Source: JBAZYK01 sp964582265
Lineage (GTDB): Bacteria; Patescibacteriota; Gracilibacteria; UBA1369
DNA length: 12,886 nucleotides
Assembly: GCA_964582265.1 (NCBI GenBank)
Contig: CAZOQT010000031.1
Span: 1-12,886 of the forward strand
Direction of reading: 5' to 3'
Shown in pieces: positions 1-7,089 of the stretch; position 1 is the stretch's first letter, and each line of letters begins with the position of its first letter. The position numbers and the translations under genes are program-made. The notes beneath the pieces were generated by a model, which was not told where the DNA came from, made no database searches, and worked only from the letters and a program-made list of their open reading frames with translations.

Positions 1-535
1 TAGAAATACAGCGAAAACCAGATGTGCAGTCTTTGATTTTATAAATACCGGCAATGTTTCTGGCAAGAAAGTTGGCGATTTTAGAAATAAATTTTCGCCA
101 TTTTCGCCAGTTAATTTTTTGAGTTGAAGATAGATAGCGGGAGCCAATGATAAATTCATGGTCGAACTCAGCCTTTTCTAAAAAGCGGGGAAGGTCATTA
201 GGATTATGCTGAAAATCGGCGTCCATTTCTATAATGTAATCGCATTTTAGATTGGTGAGAGCATATTTAAAGCCGCGGATATAGGCTTTCCCAAGGCCTT
301 CTTTTGGGCCAGAGATTAGCTGAATATTGGGGTGTGTTTTTTTTGCTCGTTTGACGATTTTGGCGGTGCCATCAGGAGAATTATCATCTACTATAAGGAT
401 CTTTAAATCCCATTTGGGAATTGCTTTAAAAACTTCTTCAATTGCTGGAAGCAGCTTTTGAATATTCTCTCGTTCATTGTACGTGGGGATTATCACGCAG
501 ACAGAGTGAGTCTGATTTGCTTTTAATTTCTTCAT
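1..535 (-). CDS. Polyprenol-phosphate mannose synthase-like GT2 glycosyltransferase (3' end outside window)
   Basis: The first 178 codons of a GT-A fold family 2 glycosyltransferase, starting ATG at 535 and running off the left edge. Seen directly: IPTYNE at residues 16-21, VDDNSPDGT at 49-57, the DAD metal/nucleotide motif at 105-107 in MDADFQH, GSRY at 131-134 and DCTSGFR at 169-175. This motif order is typical of dolichol/polyprenol monophosphomannose synthases (DPM1-like), which move a sugar from GDP-mannose (or another NDP-sugar) to polyprenyl phosphate at the inner face of the membrane. The sugar cannot be told from sequence. Because the 3' end is missing, I cannot say whether it carries C-terminal membrane helices or a GtrA domain, as bacterial versions often do. 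It is divergent from the O-methyltransferase, with 46 bp between the starts. An A-rich stretch abuts the start, but there is no GGAG-type ribosome site. It may supply lipid-linked sugar to the DUF2723 enzyme 1.7 kb away on the same strand. Confidence 0.9.
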   Translation of the reverse strand, partial: MKKLKANQTHSVCVIIPTYNERENIQKLLPAIEEVFKAIPKWDLKILIVDDNSPDGTAKIVKRAKKTHPNIQLISGPKEGLGKAYIRGFKYALTNLKCDYIIEMDADFQHNPNDLPRFLEKAEFDHEFIIGSRYLSSTQKINWRKWRKFISKIANFLARNIAGIYKIKDCTSGFRCIS

Positions 536-563
536 CTTTCTTTTATGCTATTTGTGCTTAATT

Positions 564-571
564 ACTATAAA
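564..571. promoter_or_regulatory. Possible back-to-back -10 boxes between divergent GT2 and O-methyltransferase genes
   Basis: The starts at 535 (-) and 582 (+) are only 46 bp apart. In this gap TATAAA (566-571) reads rightward and TATAGT (564-569) reads leftward. No good -35 hexamer sits at 16-18 bp from either. If the rightward box is used, transcription would begin about 4 nt before the ATG at 582, giving a nearly leaderless mRNA. Weak evidence. Confidence 0.25.
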
Positions 572-581
572 TTCCGCAGCA

Positions 582-1139
582 ATGGATCAAAAAATTGAAA
601 ATGTACTTAGTGAGTTGGAAAAAACGGCTGCAAATTTTTGGAATGTTCCTCGATCTTCTGGCCTATTCTTGAATTTGATGGTCAAGATGCTTAAAGCTAA
701 AAATGTTTTGGAAATCGGGACATCTAATGGGTATTCCGGAATTTTTTTGGCAGAGGCATTGTCTCATATGGGGGGCAGGTTGTACACAGTCGAATCGCAT
801 AAACAGCGCTTTGAGATGGCTAAAAACAACTTTGCTTTAGCTGGGTTGTCTGCAAATGTTGAGCAGATTTTTGGGCATGCTCCAGAAGTTTTTAAAGATT
901 TTCTTCTTGAATTTGATCTGATTTTTATGGATGCGACTAAAATGGAATACAAAAGTTACATTGAGGCTGTCTGGAAAATGCTAAAAAAGGGAGGGCTTAT
1001 TATTGCGGACAATTCATCTTCGCACGCTAGTGAGTTAAAAAATTATTTAGATTTTGTGAGTGCTAACCAGGAAATGCAAAGTGTACTGCTGCCTTTTGAT
1101 AATGGCTTGATGCTTAGTTATAAGTTAATTAATAATTAG
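582..1139 (+). CDS. SAM-dependent O-methyltransferase, class I (COMT/YrrM-like)
   Basis: A 185-residue Rossmann-fold methyltransferase. SAM-binding motif I is VLEIGTSNGYSG at residues 42-53, and VES at 70-72 gives the acidic residue that would hold the ribose. MDATKMEY (116-123) and IADN (141-144) match the metal-binding D...D-N pattern of cation-dependent catechol-type O-methyltransferases (COG4122). The length is slightly under the usual 200-220, mostly at the N terminus. The frame is open to a TTG at 552, but ATG at 582 is preferred because the family homology begins after it and the extra ten residues look non-coding. Neither start has a Shine-Dalgarno site. Its last 11 bases overlap the end of the convergent protease gene. 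The acceptor substrate cannot be predicted. Confidence 0.85.
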   Translation: MDQKIENVLSELEKTAANFWNVPRSSGLFLNLMVKMLKAKNVLEIGTSNGYSGIFLAEALSHMGGRLYTVESHKQRFEMAKNNFALAGLSANVEQIFGHAPEVFKDFLLEFDLIFMDATKMEYKSYIEAVWKMLKKGGLIIADNSSSHASELKNYLDFVSANQEMQSVLLPFDNGLMLSYKLINN

Positions 1140-2178
1140 GAGTGGTTATCCAGTGAATGTTTTCGTGTTTTTCATAAATATTTTGTTCATATGCCAGCAA
1201 TTCTCCGCTGGTAATAATGGGCACAGTCGCGCCGTTTGGTAAAAAAACTGATGGCTGGCCATCGACAACTGTTAGCATGCTGCTTTTGGGGATGGCGAGT
1301 TTTTTAAAACGTTGCAGCCCGACTTTTTTTGAACTTGAGTCAGTGGTTTCAATGTAAGTAAAAGGAATTTCACGCGTGGCTTTGTTGCGAGGAGGCATAT
1401 CGGAGTAGGGAATGTTTAACTTCATGACACTTTCATATTCCAGATATAAGTCCCACATTAAATTTTCTAGCTGTGTTTCTGGCCGGATGATATTTAAACC
1501 GATTTTTTGGGCTTCTATGCGTGAAATACCATGATTGTGAGTGTGAATATCTTTGGTTAGCGACTGGACTATTTTTTCTATAATTTGTTTGTCTTGATAG
1601 TATCTTTCTAACAATAGCTTGGCATCTTTGCGAGTTTCTGCAAAGTTTCTTTGGGCTTTTCCAAGCAGTACAGGGGAAACTGAATCAATCATTTTTGTGT
1701 TCATTTCATCCATATTTTTTATGATGTTCTTTTTTTGGATGAACTCGTAATAACTATCAATGTCTTCGGTCGAAAATTCCAGGCCATGAAGCTTGCCTCC
1801 TTTAAGCTTTATAGTTGGGTCGATTGGTCCTAAAGTGGCCATTTTTCCCATGACGATTTCTTTGGCTCCTACAGCAATTAAAGTGGCTGCGCTATGAGCA
1901 TGAAAGGGGATTAAGACAGAAAAATTTTCGGTATATTCATGAATTAAGTTAACCAGGTTCCAGGCAGTTTCCATTTCTCCTCCAAATGAGTATAAAAAAA
2001 GATCGATATTTTTGGTTTGATCCTGGATTTTTTTTAAGTGCTCATGAAAATAGCGCAAATCGGCTGATTCGATGTCTGAATTTATGCCAGGACGACTGGA
2101 GGTGACATAGGTAATGACTTTGGAATTTCGAAGTCTTTCAATTTGCTCGATGAGTTTTTTTCGAGTGTTTTCTGGCAT
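1129..2178 (-). CDS. Serine dehydrogenase proteinase-like ClpP/SppA-fold protease (SDH_protease family)
   Basis: A 349-residue protein whose first 210 residues match the SDH proteinase family (PF01972 type) of the ClpP/crotonase fold. Seen: YSFGGE at 63-68 (oxyanion Gly-Gly), then PFHAHSAATLIAVGAKEIVMG at 91-111 with Ser96 as the likely nucleophile, and LGPIDP at 116-121, a family signature. Relatives usually read A-M-S-A-G-T at the nucleophile; here it is A-H-S-A-A-T. I see no signal peptide or membrane helix, so it is probably cytoplasmic or peripheral. Residues 210-349 form a mixed alpha/beta extension that I do not recognise. It lies 63 bp downstream of the DUF2723 gene on the same strand and may be read from it or from its own TATAAT at 2226-2231. 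The context would allow a membrane-protein quality-control role, but that is inference. Confidence 0.82.
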   Translation of the reverse strand: MPENTRKKLIEQIERLRNSKVITYVTSSRPGINSDIESADLRYFHEHLKKIQDQTKNIDLFLYSFGGEMETAWNLVNLIHEYTENFSVLIPFHAHSAATLIAVGAKEIVMGKMATLGPIDPTIKLKGGKLHGLEFSTEDIDSYYEFIQKKNIIKNMDEMNTKMIDSVSPVLLGKAQRNFAETRKDAKLLLERYYQDKQIIEKIVQSLTKDIHTHNHGISRIEAQKIGLNIIRPETQLENLMWDLYLEYESVMKLNIPYSDMPPRNKATREIPFTYIETTDSSSKKVGLQRFKKLAIPKSSMLTVVDGQPSVFLPNGATVPIITSGELLAYEQNIYEKHENIHWITTPNY

Positions 2179-2181
2179 ATT

Positions 2182-2214
2182 TAATTAGTAATTAGCAATT
2201 AGTAATTAATAATT
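2182..2214. repeat. 7-bp tandem repeat (TAATTAG, about 4.7 copies)
   Basis: Consecutive heptamers are TAATTAG (2182-2188), TAATTAG (2189-2195), CAATTAG (2196-2202), TAATTAA (2203-2209) and a partial TAATT (2210-2214). The array fills most of the gap before the protease start at 2178 and would lie in its 5' leader. Such a short tandem array is expected to vary in copy number by slippage. No function can be assigned. Confidence 0.85.
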
Positions 2215-2225
2215 TGGAATTCTAA

Positions 2226-2231
2226 ATTATA
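2226..2231 (-). promoter_or_regulatory. Perfect -10 box (TATAAT) upstream of protease gene
   Basis: On the minus strand TATAAT occupies 2231-2226. With a start point near 2219 the leader would be about 40 nt and would contain the heptamer array. No convincing -35 hexamer lies at 16-18 bp (best is TGGCAT at 2254-2249, inside the end of the DUF2723 gene), so this may be a weak internal promoter or chance in AT-rich DNA. Confidence 0.35.
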
Positions 2232-2241
2232 GATGAATATT

Positions 2242-4218
2242 TTAGTCCATGCCAGTTTGATGCAGCTTTTCTTTGGTGATAATGCCTTGGTTTAAGGCCT
2301 GTGTTACCTCGTTAACAGCGGTTTGGTTATTCGCCTTGCGATAGGCTGATAAAGCTTGTCTTGTGTCTCCGTGGGCCAAGGCGAAGTCTCCAATAAAGTT
2401 AAGTACGTTATAGTTGGGGACAAGGTTGTTTATGGCTTTGTCAAAATATGTCGTGCGCTTTTGGTCGTCACTTGCAAACAGAACTCCAAACTTTGTGTAA
2501 TAAAGGGCAGCTAGCCTGTTATTATGCCAGTCCAGGTTTGCCCTAATTCCACGCATAGGAAAGTCTTCTGTGCTAATTAGAGCCTCTTTATTTAAATCTT
2601 CTATGGTTTTTGGGTCTTTACTGTAAGCGTAAATGAATTTGTATGGCATTATGCCGATTTTTTCAAAATCCGGCGGTGCTAAATCAATAAATATTACTGA
2701 TTTGCCGGTTTCGATCAGCTTTTGATCCAAAAATTCTTTAGTAATGGGGGAGGTGGAATAATAAATTTCCAGATTTATGTCGGGGCGAAGGCCTTCAACT
2801 TTTCGCAGGTAATATAATGGAAAAGTCATATCGTCGCGTCCGGTGGAAATAAGATGTCCATTTTGGGGAACGCTTTCCAGGGCGTATTTATTGAAGTCAT
2901 AAGCAAGATAATTTTTGCTCTCATTGTTTGTTGAAAAATTAAGGCCGATCGCTCCAAAAACAGCAAAAAAAGCAATAAAACTGAGTGCGGTTTTTAATTT
3001 TTTGTAAGGAATTTGGTCAACCAAAAAAACGTATCCAAGAATTGTAAAGATCCCTAAAATTAGTACTGCTGGAAGCATAAACGGGCGTGCCGCAAAATTG
3101 TCTGCGTCGTTACTGCTGATGGTAATGTAGATAACCAAGCCGCTGGTGTAAGACAAAAACAAAATTGTTAAAAACGCGCCAAATCTCCAGCCTTTTTTAA
3201 AAAGATATAAAATTCCGGGCAGAAAAAAGAAAATCGGAATAAAGAAATACTGTTTAGAAATGTTTTTAAGCAGCGGAATTAAGCTGGTGGAATTGTTTTT
3301 CCAAAAGGCCGTGGCTTTTTCGGTGATGAAGTCTTTAAGATCAATTAACCATGCTGGAAGTTGCGTTTTGGCTACTTCTTGGGTGATTTCTGTGGGGATA
3401 CTCACTGTTCCCCCGTAGATTTTTCTGTTAACAAAATCCAGAAAATTTTGCCAAGTGTGGAGGCCGTTATGTTCAATAAAGGCAGGATTATCGTAGGGGC
3501 CACCAAAGGCTGTGCGCAGTGGTAAATAGGCGTAAACGGAAAGTCCCAGGGTAAAAAGTAAAATGCAGAAAATCACAAGTTTATAATCCAAAATAACACG
3601 CCACTTTCTGAGTATTACAAAAATAATAATTGCTGGTCCGGCCAGCACCATTAAATGGTGATTGGTTAAGCTTAAGCCAAATGAAAAAGCGCTTAAATAA
3701 AGCCAAAGGTTTTCTTGCGATTCATGCCAACGATATAGCAAATATATCAGTAAAATTAAAAAAAACATGTTCAAACTGTATACTTCGGTGCGATTTGATT
3801 GTGACCAAAAGAAGTCAGTAAAAGCAAAAAAGAAGCTGCCAGCCATGGAAACCAGGTCATTTTTGGTGATGCGCTTTAAGAGCAGAAACAGCATTGTGGC
3901 TGTAGCTGCTGCAAAAAAGCCGGACATGATGTTTAAACGCCAGCCTGGATTGCTAAAAGGGATTAAGATGGAAAATAATTTACCTAGCAACGTATGAAGC
4001 GGATATCCCGACGGGTGGGCAATATCCAGCTTTACTGCAGCGGCAATTAATTCTCCAGAGTCTTCTGTTTGGACAGTAGGGAAGGCAGTTATGGCGTAAA
4101 TAATAAAAGTCACTGCAAAAACCAGTATTGCATCCAGGTTTTTATTTAGATTCAGCTTTGTGAGGACGGTATTTTTAAATCTACCAAATTTTAAAGATTT
4201 TTTGGTGTAGGTTGGCAT
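2242..4218 (-). CDS. DUF2723 multi-spanning GT-C-type glycosyltransferase
   Basis: A 658-residue membrane protein. After a basic N terminus, helix 1 spans about residues 29-46. It is followed by the family's extracytoplasmic signature TEDSGELIAAAVKLDIAHPSG (51-71) with the Asp/Glu pair expected in the GT-C catalytic loop. EVYSLN (145-150), TNHHLM (185-190) and the RPFMLPA stretch (378-384) are further DUF2723 landmarks. I count roughly ten hydrophobic segments up to residue 427. Residues 435-658 form a soluble C-terminal region containing GRDDMTFPLYYLRKVEGLRPD (460-480), typical of the family, and a helical TPR-like stretch around 560-640. GT-C enzymes use polyprenyl-phosphate sugars on the outer face of the membrane; the acceptor is unknown. 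The gene starts 24 nt after the 3' end of tRNA-Pro(CGG) on the same strand, and no ribosome-binding site precedes the ATG. Confidence 0.85.
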   Translation of the reverse strand: MPTYTKKSLKFGRFKNTVLTKLNLNKNLDAILVFAVTFIIYAITAFPTVQTEDSGELIAAAVKLDIAHPSGYPLHTLLGKLFSILIPFSNPGWRLNIMSGFFAAATATMLFLLLKRITKNDLVSMAGSFFFAFTDFFWSQSNRTEVYSLNMFFLILLIYLLYRWHESQENLWLYLSAFSFGLSLTNHHLMVLAGPAIIIFVILRKWRVILDYKLVIFCILLFTLGLSVYAYLPLRTAFGGPYDNPAFIEHNGLHTWQNFLDFVNRKIYGGTVSIPTEITQEVAKTQLPAWLIDLKDFITEKATAFWKNNSTSLIPLLKNISKQYFFIPIFFFLPGILYLFKKGWRFGAFLTILFLSYTSGLVIYITISSNDADNFAARPFMLPAVLILGIFTILGYVFLVDQIPYKKLKTALSFIAFFAVFGAIGLNFSTNNESKNYLAYDFNKYALESVPQNGHLISTGRDDMTFPLYYLRKVEGLRPDINLEIYYSTSPITKEFLDQKLIETGKSVIFIDLAPPDFEKIGIMPYKFIYAYSKDPKTIEDLNKEALISTEDFPMRGIRANLDWHNNRLAALYYTKFGVLFASDDQKRTTYFDKAINNLVPNYNVLNFIGDFALAHGDTRQALSAYRKANNQTAVNEVTQALNQGIITKEKLHQTGMD

Positions 4219-4242
4219 GAATAATATGGCAATATTTTTTAT

Positions 4243-4318
4243 TGGTCGGAGTGGCGGGACTCGAACCCACGACCTCAGCGTCCCGAACGCTGCACGCTAC
4301 CAACTGCGCTACACTCCG
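4243..4318 (-). tRNA. tRNA-Pro (anticodon CGG), CCA encoded
   Basis: A 76-nt cloverleaf on the minus strand. The acceptor stem CGGAGTG/CACTCCG pairs perfectly, followed by A73 and an encoded CCA at 4245-4243. The D arm is GCGC/GCGT, the anticodon stem CAGCG/CGCTG encloses loop TTCGGGA with anticodon CGG (plus-strand positions 4283-4285), and the T arm is GTGGG TTCGAGT CCCGC. C1-G72 with A73 fits bacterial tRNA-Pro identity. It reads codon CCG. The DUF2723 start lies 24 nt downstream in the same direction, so tRNA and mRNA are probably made as one transcript and separated by 3' end processing. Confidence 0.97.
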
Positions 4319-4326
4319 GTGTATGT

Positions 4327-4335
4327 AGTTTACCA
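4327..4335 (-). promoter_or_regulatory. Possible extended -10 for tRNA-Pro(CGG)
   Basis: On the minus strand TGG followed by TAAACT (4335-4327) forms an extended -10 element. A start about 7 nt on would fall within 1-3 nt of the tRNA 5' end at 4318, leaving almost no leader. No -35 element is evident. The rest of the 4336-4411 gap is AT-rich, and I see only a weak rightward pair (TTGCAG 4338-4343, TAGAAA 4361-4366) that could serve the next gene. Confidence 0.3.
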
Positions 4336-4411
4336 TGTTGCAGAAAATTTTGTATTTTACTAGAAAAATGTATCTATTTTGGTTAAACTTTTAGGGCTTT
4401 GATTGTTGTTT

Positions 4412-5188
4412 ATGCGAAAATTATTGATTATTGCTGGGATGTTGATTGGCCTATTGTTGTTAGGCGGGTGCGAGCACAAAGTGAATGAGGATATTTCCTG
4501 GCAAAAAATTAAAGATGGGTTTTATTATGCTGATTTTGTTAAAGATGAGCGCGATATTCTGTTGGTGAAAATCGACCCAAAACTTTTCCATTTTGAAATT
4601 TATGAAAACAAAAACTTGGCTGAAGCTAAAACGATCAGTGACATACAGGAAAAAGAGGGCGCAGTTTTGAGCTTTAATGGATCTTTTTTTGGGGAGGATT
4701 TTAGGCCGGTAACACTTTTAAAAAGCGAGGGTAAAATTTTACATAAACTTTCTAAAGCAAATTTAGTAAACGGAGTTTTTGTAATTACAAAAGATAATCA
4801 GCCTAAATTGATTGAGGCGGAAAAGTACACAGATGATGACAAAATTGATTTCGCGATACAAAATGGACCAATCTTGCTTGATGAAAATGGGGAATCGCAA
4901 ATAATTTCTGATACGGGTAAAATGGCCAGTAGAACTGCTTTGGGGGTGGACAACGAAAATAATGTTGTGCTTTTGATTATGAAGGATAGCCTTTTTACGT
5001 CTGGAAACAGCATTACCCTTTATAAATTTGCAGAGCTGTTGCAGAAGTGGAGCGCTTTTAGAAAAATGGGTCTAAATTCGGTTTTAAACTTGGATGGAGG
5101 CCCGTCTACTGGAGTTATGATCGGGACGCATTATTTTCCGGAAATGGATAAAGTCCAAAATGTGGTGATGGTGAAGGATAAAAATTAA
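4412..5188 (+). CDS. Lipoprotein with phosphodiester glycosidase (NAGPA) domain
   Basis: A 258-residue predicted lipoprotein. The signal is MRKLLIIAGMLIGLLLLGG with lipobox Cys20, so the mature protein should be anchored to the outer face of the membrane. The rest matches the phosphodiester glycosidase domain (PF09992 type), related to the human uncovering enzyme and to proteins annotated as exopolysaccharide-biosynthesis factors. Seen: SFNGSFF at 87-93, FAIQNGPILL at 147-156, SRTALGV at 173-179 and LNLDGGPST at 225-233. Members cleave sugar-1-phosphodiester bonds, so a role in trimming or remodelling surface glycan or teichoic-type polymers is plausible but not shown. The frame is open to TTG codons at 4403/4406, but ATG at 4412 gives a normal lipoprotein n-region. 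No Shine-Dalgarno site lies at a useful distance. An imperfect hairpin follows at 5210-5232. Confidence 0.85.
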   Translation: MRKLLIIAGMLIGLLLLGGCEHKVNEDISWQKIKDGFYYADFVKDERDILLVKIDPKLFHFEIYENKNLAEAKTISDIQEKEGAVLSFNGSFFGEDFRPVTLLKSEGKILHKLSKANLVNGVFVITKDNQPKLIEAEKYTDDDKIDFAIQNGPILLDENGESQIISDTGKMASRTALGVDNENNVVLLIMKDSLFTSGNSITLYKFAELLQKWSAFRKMGLNSVLNLDGGPSTGVMIGTHYFPEMDKVQNVVMVKDKN

Positions 5189-5209
5189 CCTATGTAAAAG
5201 GAAAGGTTT

Positions 5210-5232
5210 AAAAGCTTGCAAAATAAGCTTTT
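5210..5232. terminator. Hairpin after the NAGPA lipoprotein gene (weak terminator candidate)
   Basis: AAAAGCTT (5210-5217), a 7-nt loop and AAGCTTTT (5225-5232) form a perfect 8-bp stem 21 nt after the stop codon. The stem is AT-rich and the only U-rich stretch is the four T bases closing the stem, so it would be a poor intrinsic terminator. It also overlaps the best promoter candidate for the next gene, so it may instead be a protein-binding inverted repeat. Confidence 0.35.
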
Positions 5233-5245
5233 GTGGGGTTATGCT
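5216..5245 (+). promoter_or_regulatory. Candidate promoter for the metallophosphoesterase gene
   Basis: TTGCAA (5216-5221) and TATGCT (5240-5245) are 18 bp apart, placing the start near 5252 and giving a leader of about 32 nt. The -35 lies within the inverted repeat at 5210-5232, which could let a bound factor control it. Moderate to weak match to the sigma-70 consensus. Confidence 0.35.
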
Positions 5246-5283
5246 GATTACTCAAATTAAAAGGTAAATTCACGTGTTAAATT

Positions 5284-6414
5284 ATGAAGAAACGGTTTTT
5301 TATTGTTAGCGATATTGAAATGGGGAAGCGTGATTTGATGGATGATTTTTCTGATGATCATGTCTTTGCTCATTTTATTCAAACAATCCTTGAGAAATCT
5401 AAAAAGGATGAGGAAGTTTTTTTGATTTTGAATGGGGATATTTTTGATTTTATGAAAATGGATTATAAGGGGGCACATACCAGATATATTACGGAGGCAG
5501 TTTCATCTTGGAAGTTGGATCAGGTGTTGGAGTCTCATCAGCTTGTTTTTAAGGCACTTAGGCATTTTTTGCAGCATGAGAATAAAAATGTTTTTTTTGT
5601 TATTGGTAACCATGATTTTGATTTGATTTGGCCAGCTTTGCAGGAAAAAATTCGTAACCATTTGGGAAAAAGTAAGCGCGTTGATTTTGCTTATAGTTTT
5701 GAATATGAAAAATTGCATGTGGAACATGGCAATTTGCAGGATCCCTTTTATAAGAATGATGTAAAGAGACCTTTTACTAGTTATAAAGGGCAGAAATTAC
5801 TCAATTTGCCGGTGGGATCTTACGTGTTTTTTTCTGAACTCGCTCACTTTAAAAGAAAATTTGCAAAAGAAGAACAGTTTTACCCTAGAGAAAGAATTGA
5901 GGAGTTTTTCCCTGAATATGGTAAGGCTATTAATGGCATTAAGAAAAGATATTTCTGGAAGGCTTTAACGGAGCCGTTTATTCATTTTGATGATCCGACA
6001 TATAGAATTGATATTCGACCCTTTTTTAAACATGTATTAAAATTCGGGCTCGATTTTATTAATGATGAGCGCTTTTTGCCATCAAGACTAACCAGTATGA
6101 TGAAGCGTTTTCCTCATAAAAGGTTTTTTGTTTCTGGGCACGCTCATCTTTTTAAAAATATTACTTTTAAAGATAAACGCTTTTTTATAACAGATACCTG
6201 GCGGAACGAATATCATTTACTTAAGAAGGGTAACCCTAAGAAAGAAAAAAGTTATGCGGAGTTGGAATTTGAGGGGTCATATCTTCATAATGCCCAATTG
6301 CATGTTTTTGCTTTTGATGATGGCGTTAAAATGGAGAGAGCTGTGGATGGCGAGGTGATAGGGCAAAAAATAAGAGCACCAGGTGCTACGGAGTTGTTAA
6401 GAACGCGTGCTTAA
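5284..6414 (+). CDS. Calcineurin-like metallophosphoesterase with variant first metal motif
   Basis: A 376-residue protein of the binuclear-metal phosphoesterase superfamily. Metal-site motifs in order: SDIE at residues 9-12 (normally D-x-H), NGDIFD at 50-55 (GD), GNHD at 108-111, EHG at 147-149 and GHAH at 285-288. All but the first histidine are present; Glu12 takes its place. The spacing and the SD...GD...GNHD...GHxH order recall LpxH-type UDP-diacylglucosamine hydrolases, but the roughly 100-residue insertion between residues 150 and 275 and the unusual motif I make the substrate uncertain. No signal peptide or membrane helix is visible, so it is probably cytoplasmic. The next gene converges on it, 36 bp away. 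The start ATG has no Shine-Dalgarno site; AAAGG lies about 20 nt upstream, too far to serve. Confidence 0.8.
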   Translation: MKKRFFIVSDIEMGKRDLMDDFSDDHVFAHFIQTILEKSKKDEEVFLILNGDIFDFMKMDYKGAHTRYITEAVSSWKLDQVLESHQLVFKALRHFLQHENKNVFFVIGNHDFDLIWPALQEKIRNHLGKSKRVDFAYSFEYEKLHVEHGNLQDPFYKNDVKRPFTSYKGQKLLNLPVGSYVFFSELAHFKRKFAKEEQFYPRERIEEFFPEYGKAINGIKKRYFWKALTEPFIHFDDPTYRIDIRPFFKHVLKFGLDFINDERFLPSRLTSMMKRFPHKRFFVSGHAHLFKNITFKDKRFFITDTWRNEYHLLKKGNPKKEKSYAELEFEGSYLHNAQLHVFAFDDGVKMERAVDGEVIGQKIRAPGATELLRTRA

Positions 6415-6450
6415 GACTAGTGTTTGTAAATAGCGAAGTAGTGCAAAAAT

Positions 6451-7035
6451 TTAAAGCGCATCCGCAGATTGAATGGCGTAAATTAAATCCTGGAAAAAAC
6501 TCACATTGCATTCCGACATTTGTGCGGATTCATATTGGACATTTTTTTTAGCTCTAATTACTACTAGTAAACGATCCGGGGCGTCACTATATTGATTTAA
6601 AATTAATTCCATGTTTTCTGAAGTGGCAATTTCTTGCATTTTTTGTTTAATTGCTGCCAGGTCTGTTATAGATGGGTATTTAGGTGCAAGCTGATTGGTA
6701 ATGCCTTTGATTGAATCTGGATCAGTTTTGAAGCAGGTTCTTGCGGGGTATTTTTCGAAGTGAACTTCTTTTTTAGTAGCAATATTTGTTTTATGTCCCT
6801 GATTAATGCGGTCTTGAAATCCCAAATAGGCGGCAAGTTCTTCGGGGGGGAAGAACTGTGCAAAGCTCACGTCGTATGCATTTGGGGTTTCAAAATAAGA
6901 AATAGGGATTTGTTCTCTGTAAATATTCGTTAATTGGTCAACGATTGTATCTTTTGAGGCGCTTTCTTGATGGTCGAGGGAATCTGGGTGGGGTGTAGCT
7001 TGGGTTTTATCTTGCGTTTCGGAATGTTCGAGCAT
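6451..7035 (-). CDS. Hypothetical protein, 194 residues
   Basis: I do not recognise this family. The N-terminal 35 residues are polar, rich in Q, S, T, D and H, and probably disordered. Residues 36-194 look like a compact alpha/beta domain, with predicted helices around 64-78 (PPEELAAYLGFQDRI), 124-142 and 180-190, and a strand-like segment RLLVVIRAK at 155-163. No signal peptide, membrane segment or catalytic motif is seen; Cys101 and Cys176 are the only cysteines. It is supported as a real gene by its length, a start in the same AT-rich context as its neighbours, and a well-formed minus-strand promoter at 7061-7089. It converges with the metallophosphoesterase gene and diverges from tRNA-Pro(GGG). 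Confidence 0.7.
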   Translation of the reverse strand: MLEHSETQDKTQATPHPDSLDHQESASKDTIVDQLTNIYREQIPISYFETPNAYDVSFAQFFPPEELAAYLGFQDRINQGHKTNIATKKEVHFEKYPARTCFKTDPDSIKGITNQLAPKYPSITDLAAIKQKMQEIATSENMELILNQYSDAPDRLLVVIRAKKNVQYESAQMSECNVSFFQDLIYAIQSADAL

Positions 7036-7060
7036 GGTTAATTGGTATGGATAGGCGTCT

Positions 7061-7089
7061 ATAGTAACACAATATTGTCATCTTGGCAA
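7061..7089 (-). promoter_or_regulatory. Sigma-70 type promoter for the 194-residue hypothetical gene
   Basis: On the minus strand TTGCCA (7089-7084), a 17-bp spacer and TACTAT (7066-7061) preceded by TGT (extended -10) form a good promoter. The start would be near 7054, with a leader of about 19 nt. The spacer carries a perfect 10-bp palindrome ACAATATTGT (7069-7078), which could be an operator. Confidence 0.6.

Noticed and set aside
552..581. TTG start at 552 for the O-methyltransferase
   Set aside because: The ten added residues show no family similarity and no ribosome site precedes the TTG; ATG at 582 is the simpler start.
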